A stretch of 64,000 bases of DNA from Sternotherus odoratus (taxonomy: Eukaryota > Chordata > Testudines > Kinosternidae). Shown here piece after piece: positions 11,199-21,775 of the stretch (position 1 is its first letter; each line of letters begins with the position of its first letter). The DNA lies in assembly GCA_032164245.1 (NCBI GenBank), contig JAVMKO010000010.1:32748189-32812188 (forward strand), given 5' to 3'. The notes beneath the pieces are model-generated. The model saw nothing but the letters and a program-made list of their open reading frames with translations, did not search any database and had not been told where the DNA came from. The position numbers were made by a program, and so were the translations under genes.

Positions 11199-11510
11199 GA
11201 ACGTAAGAACATATGAATGGCCGTAATTGGTTAGACCAAAGGTCCATCCAGCCCAGTATCCTGTCTGCCGACAGTGCCCAATGCCAGGTGCCCCGGAGTG
11301 AGTGAACCTAACAGGTAATGATCAAGTGACCTCTATCCTGCCATCCATCACCCCTCTCTGACAAAGAGAGGCGAGGGACACCATTCCTTACCTATCCTGG
11401 CTAATAGCCGTTAATGGACTTAACCTCCATAAATTTATCCAGTTCTCTTTTAAAATGGACTCAACCTCCATGAATTTATCCAGGCTTGGGGAGCTCATGT
11501 GTCTCAGATG
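11199..11510 (-). mobile_element. CR1 LINE 3' fragment
   Basis: The + strand carries the reverse complement of a CR1 3' end, including CCAGCCCAGTATCCTGTCTG and the downstream AATGCCAGGTGCCCCGGAG block. It is 5'-truncated, as is usual for CR1. A close relative lies at 47.03 kb. An internal segment resembling GGACT(C/T)AACCTCCATGAATT is duplicated near its end. Confidence 0.85.
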
Positions 11511-12889
11511 ATTGAGAATATATGTCTAACAAAACCCATTGCTCTTGTCAGTGGGACAAAGAAAACCCTCAGGAAAGGAAATCGGTGTAACGGGTCTGTT
11601 TCTACCCACAAGTGGAATGACTTGTTTGCGTCTCAGTGCCCTGACTAATTGGTGACAAAGCTCACAACTGAGATGTGCAGGTTGTCCCCGGTTGTGGCCC
11701 AGACAAGAAACTGAAATTGTGGGGACATAATATGAAGGCCAGACTTTTCTCTCATTCGAGCTGAGGGGGAATTCCTCCATAATAGGCTTTGGGTCCATTT
11801 CTGGAGCATTGTGGCTAAAGGCCTGCAATGAATAAACATGTAACTCAGGACTTCCCTGACCCTGGGAAGTGAACTGTAGTTGAGGGCATTCGGTACCTTG
11901 CAAGACTGGTCCCTAACATCAGGAGATGTGGTCCTTCGATATCCAGGGTGGAGTCCCTTGGTAGAGCATTGTGGACACCTAACATTAGGCAGATCTAGAG
12001 CCTGAAAGCTCCCAAGCTGGGGAAGGTGGAGTAGTGTGAGGAAGCCCAGAAAAACATGGATGTGGAGACAGTTCCTGCCCTGGGAGGGAATGTTTTTCTG
12101 AGTCTGGCATGAGGGGCTTTGTAGGTGGGACTATATGGAGGTTCTGCACCTAACGCTACAGAAAAGAATCAAACCATCCAGAGTGGGTGTTGTAGGGAAT
12201 ACAAAAGCTGCTAGTCACGACTCCTCTATGCAGTGTCTGGGGGTTGTCAGAGCCACCATGAGATGCCTGAGACATCAGGAAAGATGGTTTGCTTGAAGCT
12301 TGTTGGAGTAACACCTTCATTATCGGAGCTGCTTCAATTACAGACGGAGAGGAGCTGTCAGGGTTATTAATGGAGGGCTCAGCAACTCATGGCTCTGTGA
12401 TTCATTTTGAATAAAACACACAAACAAGCAGATGGGTTGTTTTCTCCTCTCACCGTTTATTGAGTACCAGGCTCTCCATTTTCCATAAGCTGTGAGCCAC
12501 AGGGCACTGATGCATCTGAAACCACTGTGTGTTCTTCCTCTCTAGTGTGTATTTTTCAGTAATTGTTTTATTTTGTGCTGTATGGTTTTGGACTCTGCTG
12601 TGAAGTAGCTGAAGCCAGGCTATCCTCTGCAGTCCTTTCTTGGGAATCTCACACAAAAAGCTAGTTAACAAGGGCTACGTATTATCATGATTTTACATTG
12701 TGAAGATCTTTCAGCTGTTCAAGAAAGGTACTGATTCTCCCTTGAGCAAAAAGGAAAGGAAGATGGCTTAAGTAATACAGGGCTGATCTAAAGGTCTAAG
12801 GTTCAAACCCGCCCACTGATCCAATGTGGGTGAATGCTATGGTTGTATGTGATAGAATTGTGGTTGAGCCAAGCAGCAAAGTAATGGCT
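11511..12889. other. Intergenic DNA, no gene seen
   Basis: No coding exon, RNA gene or well-preserved transposon is recognisable on either strand. Confidence 0.5.
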
Positions 12890-13085
12890 GAGGACCTTGG
12901 CTAAGGCTCTGGAGACCTGGGTGCTGTTCCTGGCTCTGCCACTGACCTGTGTGAACTTGGGCAAGTCACTTCCCCTGTCTGTGCCTCATTTTCCCCTCCC
13001 ACCCTTTATCGGTCTCTTGCCATGTGTTTGTATGGCACTTACTGCAATGGGGTCTTGGTCAGGGTCTCCAGTGCAACAAGACCAA
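12890..13085 (+). mobile_element. MIR-like SINE with L2/L3-type tail
   Basis: It shows the MIR pattern CTGGCTCTGCCACTGACCTG, GGGCAAGTCACTTCCCC and CTGTGCCTCATTTTCC, followed by a CAATGGGGTCTTGGTC tail. The hAT element at 13097 sits just past its end. Confidence 0.75.
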
Positions 13086-13096
13086 TTATTATAAAG

Positions 13097-13769
13097 CAGC
13101 GGTTCTCAAACTAGTTGAGACCGCGACCCTTTTTGTGATCTGGCAGCGCGGCGTGACCCCTCCGCCGAAAAAGCCGCCGAATTACAAAAAAAAAACCCAC
13201 CAAAAAAAAAACTGTGCCTGCGCCCCGGTCCCCCCTCCCCTCCGCGGGGGGGGGGGGGGCTGCCGGCTGCGTGCCAGTCCCCCGTCGCCACCGCAGGCGG
13301 GCTGCTGGGAGTGCCCCCGTCCCCGCCGCAGGGGGGCTGCCGGCTGCGCGCTGGTCCCCCGTTGCCGCCGCGGGCGGGCTGCTGGGAGCACCCCGGTCCC
13401 CCATCCCCGCCACGGGGGGGCTGCTGGCTGCGCGCCGGCCCCCAGCCCGCCCACTGCGGGGACTGGTGGCCGGCGCGCAGCCAGGAGCCCACCCGCAGCG
13501 GGGACGGGGGACCGGCGCGCCCCTGCCCCAGTCGCCGCGAGTTGTACGGGGTATATGTGATGGGGTTGGCGCGATGATGTCATCACACCGGGTACTCGTA
13601 TGTGGGCGTATCTGCATGTGGGCGGACCCGCCTGGAGACGGATAGAGGAGCGGTGTCTCGGTTCCTAAGACCATCGGAAATATGTGTTTTCCGATGGTCT
13701 TAGGTGACCCCTGTGAAAGGGTCGTTCGACCCCCAAAAGGGGTCGCGACCCACAGGTTGAGAACCGCTG
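13097..13769. mobile_element. hAT element with GC-rich tandem core and 8-bp TSD
   Basis: The ends are CAGCGGTTCTCAAAC and GTTGAGAACCGCTG, bracketed by a perfect 8-bp duplication TTATAAAG (13089-13096 and 13770-13777). The middle (about 13200-13530) is a degenerate GC-rich minisatellite built on CTGCTGGGAG and CCCCCGTCCCCGCCG motifs. It yields long open frames in several registers, none of which is a real protein. Near the right end, CCTAAGACCATCGGAAA and its reverse complement form a hairpin (13664-13703). No transposase is present. Confidence 0.9.
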
Positions 13770-13777
13770 TTATAAAG

Positions 13778-14334
13778 GGTCTGATTCTGCTCTCAAGGTT
13801 TTTTTACACTTTTCCAGATGAGCTATTTATACCCGTGTGAGAGGAGAACCGAGACTATGAGTCTCTCTCATCAAATCTCGGTCCAAGTTCTCTGCTGTTA
13901 TTAATGGTTGCAGCTCCCCTAACTTCAATGGAGTTTTACCCATTTATACCAGCAGAGAACTTTGCCCTTTGTTCTTATTCATACTAACTACCCTGGAGCT
14001 GATTCTCCTCTCACACTGACTTTACACCTGTGTAATTCTATTGCCTGTCGTGGGCTCACTTCTGTTTCATGCTGTTATAAATGAGAGCAGCACTGGGTCC
14101 ATTATTGTCATAAATGCAAATAATTCCTGGCCGCAGTATGGCTCAGCTTCTAAACTGGGGGGAAATGATCCTACAGCCTGGAAAACTGAGGCAAGTTCTC
14201 TGGTTCTGTCTTAGATAGGTGAGCGAGCACATTTAATCCAGCTATCTGTCCACCGATCATCACTGTGACATCTGAGCTTGTTAGAGAGTTAGTAAATCCA
14301 CTGGGTGATCCAGTCCTGTCCCTTCCATGTCTTA
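13778..14334. other. Intergenic DNA with eroded repeats
   Basis: Two stretches near 13780-13960 and 13990-14060 share a GATTCT(G/C)CTCTCA-type start and look like arms of an old palindromic repeat. No gene is seen. Confidence 0.4.
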
Positions 14335-15006
14335 TAGAATCATAGAATCATTGAATATTAGGGTTGGAAGGGACCTCTGGAGGTCATCTAGTCCAACCCA
14401 CTGCTTAAAGCAGGACCAATCCCCAACTAAATCATTCCAGCCAGGGATTTATCAAGCCTGACCTTAAAAACCTCTAAGGAAGGTGATTCTACCACCTCCC
14501 TAGGTAGCCCATTCCAATGCTTGACCATCCTCCTAGTGAAAAAGTTTTTCCTAATATCCAATCTAAACCTTCCCAACTGCAACTTGAGACCATTACTCCT
14601 TGTCCAGTTATCTGCCACCACTGAGAACAGTCTAGATCCATCCTCTTTAGAACCCCCTTTCAGGTAGTTGAAAGCAGCTATCAAATCTCCCCTCAGTCTT
14701 TTCTTCTGTAGACTAAACAATCCCAGTTCTCTCAGCCTCTTCTCATAAATCATGCACTCCAGGCCCCTAATCATTTTTGTTGCCCTTCTCTGGACTCTTT
14801 CCAATTTTTCCACATCCTTCTTGTAGTGTGGGCCCCAAAATTGGACACAGTACTCCAGATGAGGCCTCACCAATGTCGAGTAGAGGGGAACAATCACATC
14901 CCTTGATCTGCTGGCAATGCCCCTACTTATACAGCCCAAAATGCCATTAGCCTTCTTGGCAACAAGGGCACACTGTTGACTCATATCCAGCTTCTCATCC
15001 ACTGTA
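14335..15006 (-). mobile_element. CR1 LINE, 3' end with ORF2 C-terminus
   Basis: On the - strand an open frame (15002-14427) encodes the C-terminal part of CR1 ORF2. It includes [34 protein letters not shown] and [20 protein letters not shown], all hallmark CR1 blocks, then a stop. The 3' UTR ends in the CR1 terminal octamer repeat, read on + as ATAGAATCATAGAATCATTG at 14335-14354. The copy is 5'-truncated just upstream of 15006 and its frame is intact, so it is fairly young. Confidence 0.95.
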
Positions 15007-15280
15007 ATCCACTGTCTTCAATTTAACCTGTAAAAGAAACAAAGATTGGTCTTCTGTCTTTTTGATTAGAAGTTCTGAGAGATTTTTCCAAAAAATAATG
15101 ATCTGTTTTTACTTTAGAAAATCAGGTCTTATCTATCTTGGAAGTTTCTGAAGAATTAGTGAAACTATGATATCACAGGAGACTGAGCAATTGGGATGGG
15201 GAGGGTTTTTTCGTCACACTGTTCTGTTTTATTAATCTAATGTCAATGCCCAATGAATACTTTGGAGAAAATAAGACGAG

Positions 15281-15490
15281 GAAGACTTTGTAGCACCTTA
15301 GAGACTAACCAGTTTATTTCAGCATAAGCTTTCGTGGGCTATAGCCCACTTCATCGGATACATAGAATGGAACAGAAGTAAGATGCATTTATACACAGAG
15401 AAATAAAGAAAGGGGGAAAAAAGTTGTACATTAGCATATCAATTCAAAGAGACTGTTAAATTTGGATGGGCCATTATGAGCAGGAGAAAA
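15281..15490 (+). mobile_element. SINE-like repeat related to the AAGCTTTCGTGGGC family
   Basis: It shares GCACCTTAGAGACTAAC and AGCATAAGCTTTCGTGGGCT with the copies at 4365, 31422, 35445 and 42826, but continues into a distinct A-rich 3' body. The GTGGGCTATAGCCCAC core is a perfect palindrome. The next ~100 bp (15493-15590) looks like a piece of a GC-rich hAT end. Confidence 0.65.
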
Positions 15491-15590
15491 AAATACGAGT
15501 TGCGGTGGCAGGAGCTCGCGACCCCCCGGGGAGCACTCCGCTACCCCCCCCCCCGGGGGTCTCGACCCCAAGTTTGAGAAACCCCGAATA

Positions 15591-16329
15591 AATGGTTGCG
15601 GAAGGGAGGTGTGTGTACAGAGCCTGTCAGTTTTGGAAAAGTAACTGACAGCCGGAAGTGCCCTCCCTACGCACAGGTTCCCAGTTCCCCCTCACCCCAC
15701 TCCTTTGCAAAGCAGGTTGCACCCAGCTGAATGCTGGGATACCTGCCCTATCCCGCTACTCTCACTGCTGCCAGAAGCTCTGTAAATGTGTGCATTCTTT
15801 GGCGCTACAGGGATTAAATGTGTACAGCCTCTAGCGCAAAACCTATTGCGCTAAATTGGGAAGCGCTATAAAAAACCCCGCTACAATCTGTAGTCTAATC
15901 ATACCCAAGAAGTCCTCCCATAAAACCAGGGAAGAGGGGGCTTGACATTCCTGATATTTCTGGGGTTAAAAAAAAGGATTTTTTAAAAAAAAACATTTTT
16001 TTCTGATCATCTTTATACATCATACTACTGGGACAGTTTCAAAGTAGGGATGGAGGGGGCCTTGAAAATAGAGGAGAGTCTTTCCTGTTGAGGGGGCTTG
16101 ATCTCTCAATTTGGGTTGAAAAGGTTTTTCATAGAGGGAGAGTGACCTCAGGTGTTTCTGTCTAGGAAGCTCAGCCCTTAAAGGCATAGTCCCGAATACC
16201 AAAGCTCTCTCTCCCCTCATTGGTCCTGCTGTCTCTGGGGTATAGGGTGAGATGGCCACCACGACCCACACCACACAATCTCTGCTGCAGCAGGACCAGA
16301 TAGTCCATGGTGCTTCCCACATGTCTCAG
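15591..16329. other. Intergenic DNA, no gene seen
   Basis: No supported coding exon. It contains A-rich and T-rich runs near 15970-16000. Confidence 0.4.
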
Positions 16330-17852
16330 TCCAAGTCTGCACTAGAGACGATTTGCCCATACAGTGAAACCTCGATTTAACGGACTAATTCGGGTGAGGG
16401 GGTGTCCGTTAAAGCCGAAAGTCCGTTATTTAATAATTTTTTAAAATCATTAAATAACAGGACTTTTGGCTTTAACGGACACCCCCTCACCCGAATTAGT
16501 CCCTTATATAGAGGTTTTACTGGGCGGGAGCTGTCAAACTCCCCCCCCCCTTCCCGCAAGGGGGGGGGCTTTGACAGCTCCCGCCGGGCTCCCCGCAGCG
16601 GGGAGCCAGGCGGGCGGGCTGACAGTTCCCGCCGGGCTCCCCGCAGCGGGGAGCTAGGCGGGCGGGCTGACAGTTCCCGCTGGGCTCCCCGCAGCGGGGA
16701 GCCCGGCGGGAGCTGTCAAGGCCCCCCCCCCGCCCGGCTCCCCTGCAGCGGGGAGCCCGGTGGGAGCTGTCAAACCCCCCCCCCGGCTCCCGTCCGCTGG
16801 GCTGTCAGCCTGCCCGCCTGGCTCCCCGCAGCGGGGAACCCGGCGGGAACTGTCAAACCCCCCCCGCTCCCGTCCGCCGGGCTGTCAGCCCGCCTGCCTG
16901 GCTCCCCGCTGCGGGGAGCCCGGCGGGAGCTGTCAAAGGCGCCCCCCCCCCCCCCGCCTGGCTCCCCTGCAGCGGGAAGCCAGGCGGGAGCTGTCAACCC
17001 CCCCCCCCTGCTCCCGCCCGCCTGGCTCCTGGGGGGGGTTGACAGCTCCCGCCTGGCTCCCCGCAGCAGGGAACCCGGCAGGAACTGTCAGCCCGCCCGC
17101 CAGGCTCCCCGCTGCAGGGAGCCCGGCGGGAACTGTCAGCCTGCCCGCCGGGCTCCCCGCTGCGGGGAGCCCGGCGGGAGCTGTCAAACCCCCGCCCCCC
17201 TCCCCCGCCCGGCTCCCTGTCATCCCGCCCGCCTGGCTCCCCGCAGCGGGGAGCCCGGCGGGAGCTGTCAAAGCCCCCCCCGCCCCCCCACCCGGCTCCC
17301 CTACAGCGGGAAGCCAGGCGGGAGCTGTCAACCCCCCCCCCCGCTCCCGCCCGCCGCCCGCCTGGCTCCTGGGGGGGTTTGACAGCTCCTGCCTGGCTCC
17401 CCGCTGCGGGGAGCCGGGCGGGAGCTGTCAACCCGGCCACCCGGCTCCCCTCTGCGGGTATCCGGGCAGCCGGTTGACAGCTCCCGCCCGGCTCCCCGGG
17501 GCAGGAGCCGACAGCCCCCTATAACGGATTTCGGATGTATCGGGAAATTTTGTCCGTTGCATCCGAAGTCCGTTAAATAGGGGTCCGTTAAATCGAGGGT
17601 TTACTGTATAGGTATTTGGCAGAACCATCTACTGTAGATGCAATGTATACTGGCAAAAAAAAAAAGCTTTTGCCGGCATAGCTTATCCTGGTTTGACCAG
17701 TGAAATAAGCTACAGCAGCAAAAGCTTTTTAGCTGGCATAACTGCATCTATTCTAGGGCTTTTGCAAGTATTGAAATGTCATTAAAAAAACCAACCCACA
17801 CTAACAGATGCAATTATACTAGCAAAAGGTTCCAGTGTAGGTCTGGCCTTGC
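16330..17852. mobile_element. Harbinger-like MITE split by a Tigger-like insertion
   Basis: The left piece GTCCAAGTCTGCACTAGAG (16330-16348) and the right end CCAGTGTAGGTCTGGCCTT (about 17832-17850) form decayed inverted termini like those of the Harbinger MITEs at 39914 and 43340. The TA-flanked element 16362-17606 sits between them. The inference is one MITE interrupted by a later insertion. Confidence 0.5.
16362..17606. mobile_element. pogo/Tigger-like element with palindromic head and GC-rich body
   Basis: The termini are CAGTGAAACCTCGATTTAAC and the inverted CGAGGGTTTACTG, flanked by TA dinucleotides, the pogo/mariner target. Three parts are visible. First is a 161-bp near-perfect palindrome (16362-16522) that is a complete fold-back with both termini. 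Second is about 1 kb of GC-rich minisatellite built on GGCTCCCCGCAGCGGGGAGC and GGGAGCTGTCAA motifs. Third is an 88-bp right arm (17519-17606). Long open frames through the middle reflect the repeat. No transposase. Confidence 0.8.
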
Positions 17853-18189
17853 TTGGCTCTGTGCTCTATTTGCACCTGTGGTAGGCGGTGTGGTAAATTT
17901 CCATATGTTGCCTGCCTGTATTGTGAATTCCATTGGTGCAAGTTACACCAAAAGTTTCAAGTGGCTAGTTTACTTTTGGTATGGAAAAGTGTGTGTGGCT
18001 TTCCCAACAGGGAGTGTGTGGCCAGGGCTACATCCCGTACTGGACATGTTCCCTGTTTTTGCCTAGGACATATATAAATTTCTCCTTTTGCCCCTCTTTG
18101 TATCTAATACTGCTGCTAATGAGAAGTTATTGCTCCTTGGGGGACACTGTATTTGCTGAATGGGCTGGTGCCAAATTGAAAATAGCCCA
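17853..18189. other. Intergenic DNA, no gene seen
   Basis: No recognisable gene or repeat. Confidence 0.4.
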
Positions 18190-18310
18190 TTCTAGTGATA
18201 TACATGATAATATATATTGATTTATTTCTAATCTGGATCAAGACCCTGTTGTGCTAGACAATGTTCAACACATAGGAAGAAACAACCTCTGCCCCATGAA
18301 GCTTACAATC
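18190..18310 (-). mobile_element. L2/L3-like LINE 3' end
   Basis: Read on the - strand it has AGATTGTAAGCTTCATGGGG, then a segment ending CTAGCACAACAGGGTCTTGA and an A/T-rich end. This is the 3' UTR pattern shared with 21480-21610 and 43980-44050. Confidence 0.6.
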
Positions 18311-19470
18311 TGTTGGCAATATGGTCTTGCTAGGACTCCTCGGCAGTAGGCCAGAATCGCTTTGATGTTCAGGTTAACGTTATTGAATGGAGGAGCTCTG
18401 GTTTCCAGCTGATTGACTTTAAACGGGCTGGGTGCTTGTGCTGGAGATAAACCTCATTGGCTTAACTCTGCAGCAGACGTTACTGATTGTACAAAACAAT
18501 TTGCCATTTTCCAGCTTCAGCATCTGTGAGACTGCTGTCCTGGAGCTAATAGACATGCGTGATGACGGCCAGATTGAGATGGGAAGGGCTATTAGATAAA
18601 GCACACAGCACTCTTCTCTCCACATGTAGGGCTTGATTTTCAGATCCTCAGCACCCAGGGACTTCAATTTGACATATGGCTGCTCAGCACTTCCAAATAG
18701 CAGGCCCCTCCTGCACAGTGTCCAGCACTCGCTCTTCTTGTCCCCTTCTGACCAACCTTTCTCATGAGTTATCCTCTCTGCCAGGATTCAGCACCACAGT
18801 CCCACTTCATCTTGCCTGTGTGAATGCTCCTGCTGAAACACCTGCTGGCTCCCTTGACATAGCAAGAGGGGTCTCCTGTTTGAGATGATCGCTATGTTAT
18901 AGGCAAACAGCTACATGCTGAGTCTCCAGGAGTCCTAAATTAGGCTGCTTTTACTGCATTTGAATAAACGTCTCCTTTTCCTTCTATGAAACATCTGCCT
19001 TGCCCTACTGGAAATTCTTAGTGGGATGACAGGATTCAATTTACTCTTTTCTAGCTTTGTTCCTCTTTTGCCCTGTTCACATTTTTATTGTAAAGGGACA
19101 ATCTGGTCTCGTGTATTTTAAATGTTGAGTGTTTCCCTTTGTTTGGGCTTTACAATTTTTCACTCCTGTGTCTGCGTGTTCGTTTTGTAAGTTGGTCATG
19201 TAGGGTTTGTAGGTGGCGTGTTTGTGTTGGCTTAATGCTTTTAAAAGGCATCTGTGTGTATCATGAGGTATCGCTTACCGGCAGCCAGCCAAAACTTAGG
19301 ACATATCTAAGCAAACACAAGGCGCCCTCTGCTCCAGTACCTGACTGTTGTCTCTGCCAGGTAATAATGAATGTGAATAATCCCTAATAGGCTACAAGAT
19401 GCATAGCACACGGGCATCAGGACATATGCTCCTACCTGTTCAGGGGCAGCTATTTCTTTTGGAACTTTCA
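18311..19470. other. Intergenic DNA, no gene seen
   Basis: No supported exon or clear transposon. Confidence 0.45.
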
Positions 19471-19556
19471 GGGCCAGATCCTCAGCTGGTGAAATCAGTA
19501 TAGCCCCATTGACTTCAGCAAAGTAGCACCAATTTACATCAGCTGAGGATTTGGCC
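19471..19556. mobile_element. Short palindromic MITE
   Basis: GGGCCAGATCCTCAGCTGGT at the left pairs with ATCAGCTGAGGATTTGGCC at the right. The whole 86-bp unit is a fold-back centred on a CCATTGACTTCAGC segment. No target duplication is obvious. It is an old, non-coding repeat. Confidence 0.7.
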
Positions 19557-19614
19557 TTCGGGGTGTTGATCAGTGCATGATAAATACCATCTTAGCAGCC
19601 CATTGAATAAGGCA

Positions 19615-19760
19615 GGACGGTCTTGTGGTTAAAGCCCTGAACTCAGGAGAGGTGGTTCAGTTCCTGACTCAGCCACAAATATCCTGGGTGACTTCAGACA
19701 AGTCACTGATCCTCCCTCCCTCATAGGTCATTGGCTAACTCAAAAGAAGATAGCACTATT
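19615..19760 (+). mobile_element. MIR-like SINE
   Basis: GTGGTTAAAGCCCTGAACTC, then GTTCCTGACTCAGCCACAAA, and a CAAGTCACTGATCC block follow the MIR consensus order. Strongly decayed. Confidence 0.6.
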
Positions 19761-21359
19761 GCAACTTTAAATTAGATTGTGATCAGAGAGCACCATACCT
19801 CTTTCCATCCTTCCCTTCTCCAAGCCTGGGTTCCAACCACATTATACTTTGAGGAGGATCCATATTCTACCAATGAGGAGCACATGGATATTTAGTCCAT
19901 TTAACAAATGGGAAACTGAGGCACAGTATATATTAAGTGATGTGGCCATGGCTATACATTGAGTTAGTGGCAGAGGCACTCAGGAGCTCCTAATGCCAGG
20001 CTTGCATGAATGCTACCTGTTTGGAGAGTTCCTGAACGTGTTGTTACACAGCTCAAGAAGCTCCTCACTAACATCAGAACACATCAGACTGTCACGTGTT
20101 CTGTATTACTGAGCTGCTGCTCGGCCTCTTGTTCTTCACTGGGATTCCGAGCAAAGGAGATTATATCAAACTGAAATGTCTCCTGTGAGCTGCTCTTACA
20201 TCTTGCCAGGTGACCAGGTGAGACATCAGGCCAGAAATACTGAGGTACAGCAGTGCCAGGCTGGTGCCAAAGTGCAATAGGGCATGAATATTTATTTGGC
20301 AGGCAAGGTTAGAGAGAGGATGCAGTAGGACTCAATTCATTGTTGGGCAGTCCAGGGTCAGAGATGGTGCAGAGCAGGCAGATGTATGAGTTCAGTAGGA
20401 CACAATTCCTCTCTGGGTATGGCAGGATCACTCAGAGGGAAGGGTATAGGCAATACAGAAATGGATCAACTTCCTGTTCCAATTCCAGGCTGCTCTTGCT
20501 CCCCAGTAAGGCAGATATGATATGCCACAAATTTTCCAATTTCTCCTGATTCCGAAATGAGGCCAGAAGGGGCTTAAAACCCCACCGTTTTTAATGGTAA
20601 AAAGCCAAGGTGCCAATAGGAAAAGGAGAAATGAGGGGTCTTGAGGTACTCATCAGAACCAAAACTTCCAGGGGAAAAAGGACTTGTATAGAATAGGAGA
20701 TGGATGATTGAAAGAATGGAACCTTCATCCGCAAATGAGTTTGAAGCAGAAAAACCGCCTCAGGGCACATGTGCTGCTTGGCCAATTTCTCTTCAGAGTT
20801 AAAAAAACCAATCTCTCAGATTCCAGCCTGCCTCCCACTTCCCCTCCCTGTTCAGCTTGTCGGCTGGAACTGCCGCTCCAGCAGCTTTTGCTTCATGTTT
20901 CATTGGTGGACTTTGAATCTCTCCCTCAGGACAGGGAAAGCGGTGGAAGCTGGGACATCAGCTGTCAGGGCCTGGTGGGGAAATAGGGCCAAAGCCACGG
21001 CATCTCTCAGGCTAGGTGAAGCTCGTGAGGGTCAGTGTTTTGGTATGTGCTCAACTGGTTGAATGTTCAGCCCAACATTCATGGGAAGAGACTTTCTCAC
21101 ATGGCCTTCATCCAGCTAGAAACTAGAGTAGGTGGGGTGGGGGGAGGTGGAGAGACCCACTAATCAAAACTTAGTTCACACTCTCAGAGTGATGGTCCTG
21201 AGGGGTTCTTGTCTGATCACATCCAGTTGCAGAGCTACTCAGGAGTATGTGCCTCTGAAAGGCAGTGTGCAAATCACCTCTGAGCCTGATCTGGTGCCCG
21301 CCTACAAGGATAATCGCCTTCACTTGGTTCCTCCCCTTTTTGCCCTGTGCCAGTCGCAT
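19761..21359. other. Intergenic DNA, no gene seen
   Basis: A MIR-like scrap (GGGAAACTGAGGCACAG) lies near 19909. Otherwise no supported feature. Confidence 0.45.
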
Positions 21360-21479
21360 CTCGGTTTGTTCTCTGTGTTTAATTGTATTTTAAAAGCTCT
21401 TTACTGTCTCCTGTTTAGGGCCAGGTTCAATTAAAACAGAAGTCAATAGGAAGAGTCTATTTATTTCAGTGGGTATTTA

Positions 21480-21610
21480 ATTACACTGCAAGCTCTTTGG
21501 GTCACTGACTCTCATGCATTTGTACAGTGCCTAGCACAATCAGGCCCTTATCTCACTTGAGCCCTCTGGGTGCTACCATAATACAAATTAAAGTAATAAT
21601 TAACATACAC
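21480..21610 (+). mobile_element. L2/L3-like LINE 3' end
   Basis: GCAAGCTCTTTGGGTCACTG, then TTTGTACAGTGCCTAGCACA and an A/T-rich tail (TACAAATTAAAGTAATAATT). This is the 3' UTR of an old L2/L3-like LINE; its coding part is not preserved. Confidence 0.6.
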
Positions 21611-21657
21611 TGGCTAACCCCTTTGGCAGGAGACTTGATAAATAACATTATTGTCAT

Positions 21658-21775
21658 TGGGCAAAACTTTCAAATGCACATTAGAGATTTAGGAGCCCCT
21701 GTACCATTGAAAAAATCAATAAGCTTTAAACTCCCAAGTCACTTAGGTGCTTTTCAGAAATTTCCCCATTATTAA
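21658..21775. mobile_element. Palindromic MITE
   Basis: GGGCAAAACTTTCAAATGC at the left and CTTTTCAGAAATTTCCCC at the right are degraded inverted termini. TTAGGAGCC and CACTTAGGTGC inside suggest the tandem CTTAGG-type arms of this family. Confidence 0.5.

Noticed and set aside
13024..13674. Several overlapping Pro/Gly/Arg-rich open frames
   Set aside because: They fall inside the GC-rich body of a hAT element with clean ends and target duplication.
14427..15002. A 191-codon - strand frame as a host protein
   Set aside because: Its blocks are CR1 ORF2 C-terminus and it ends in the CR1 3' octamer repeat.
16402..17524. A 326-codon Pro/Ser/Arg-rich frame and shadows on both strands
   Set aside because: GC-rich minisatellite inside a TA-flanked Tigger-like element. 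Composition follows the repeat unit.
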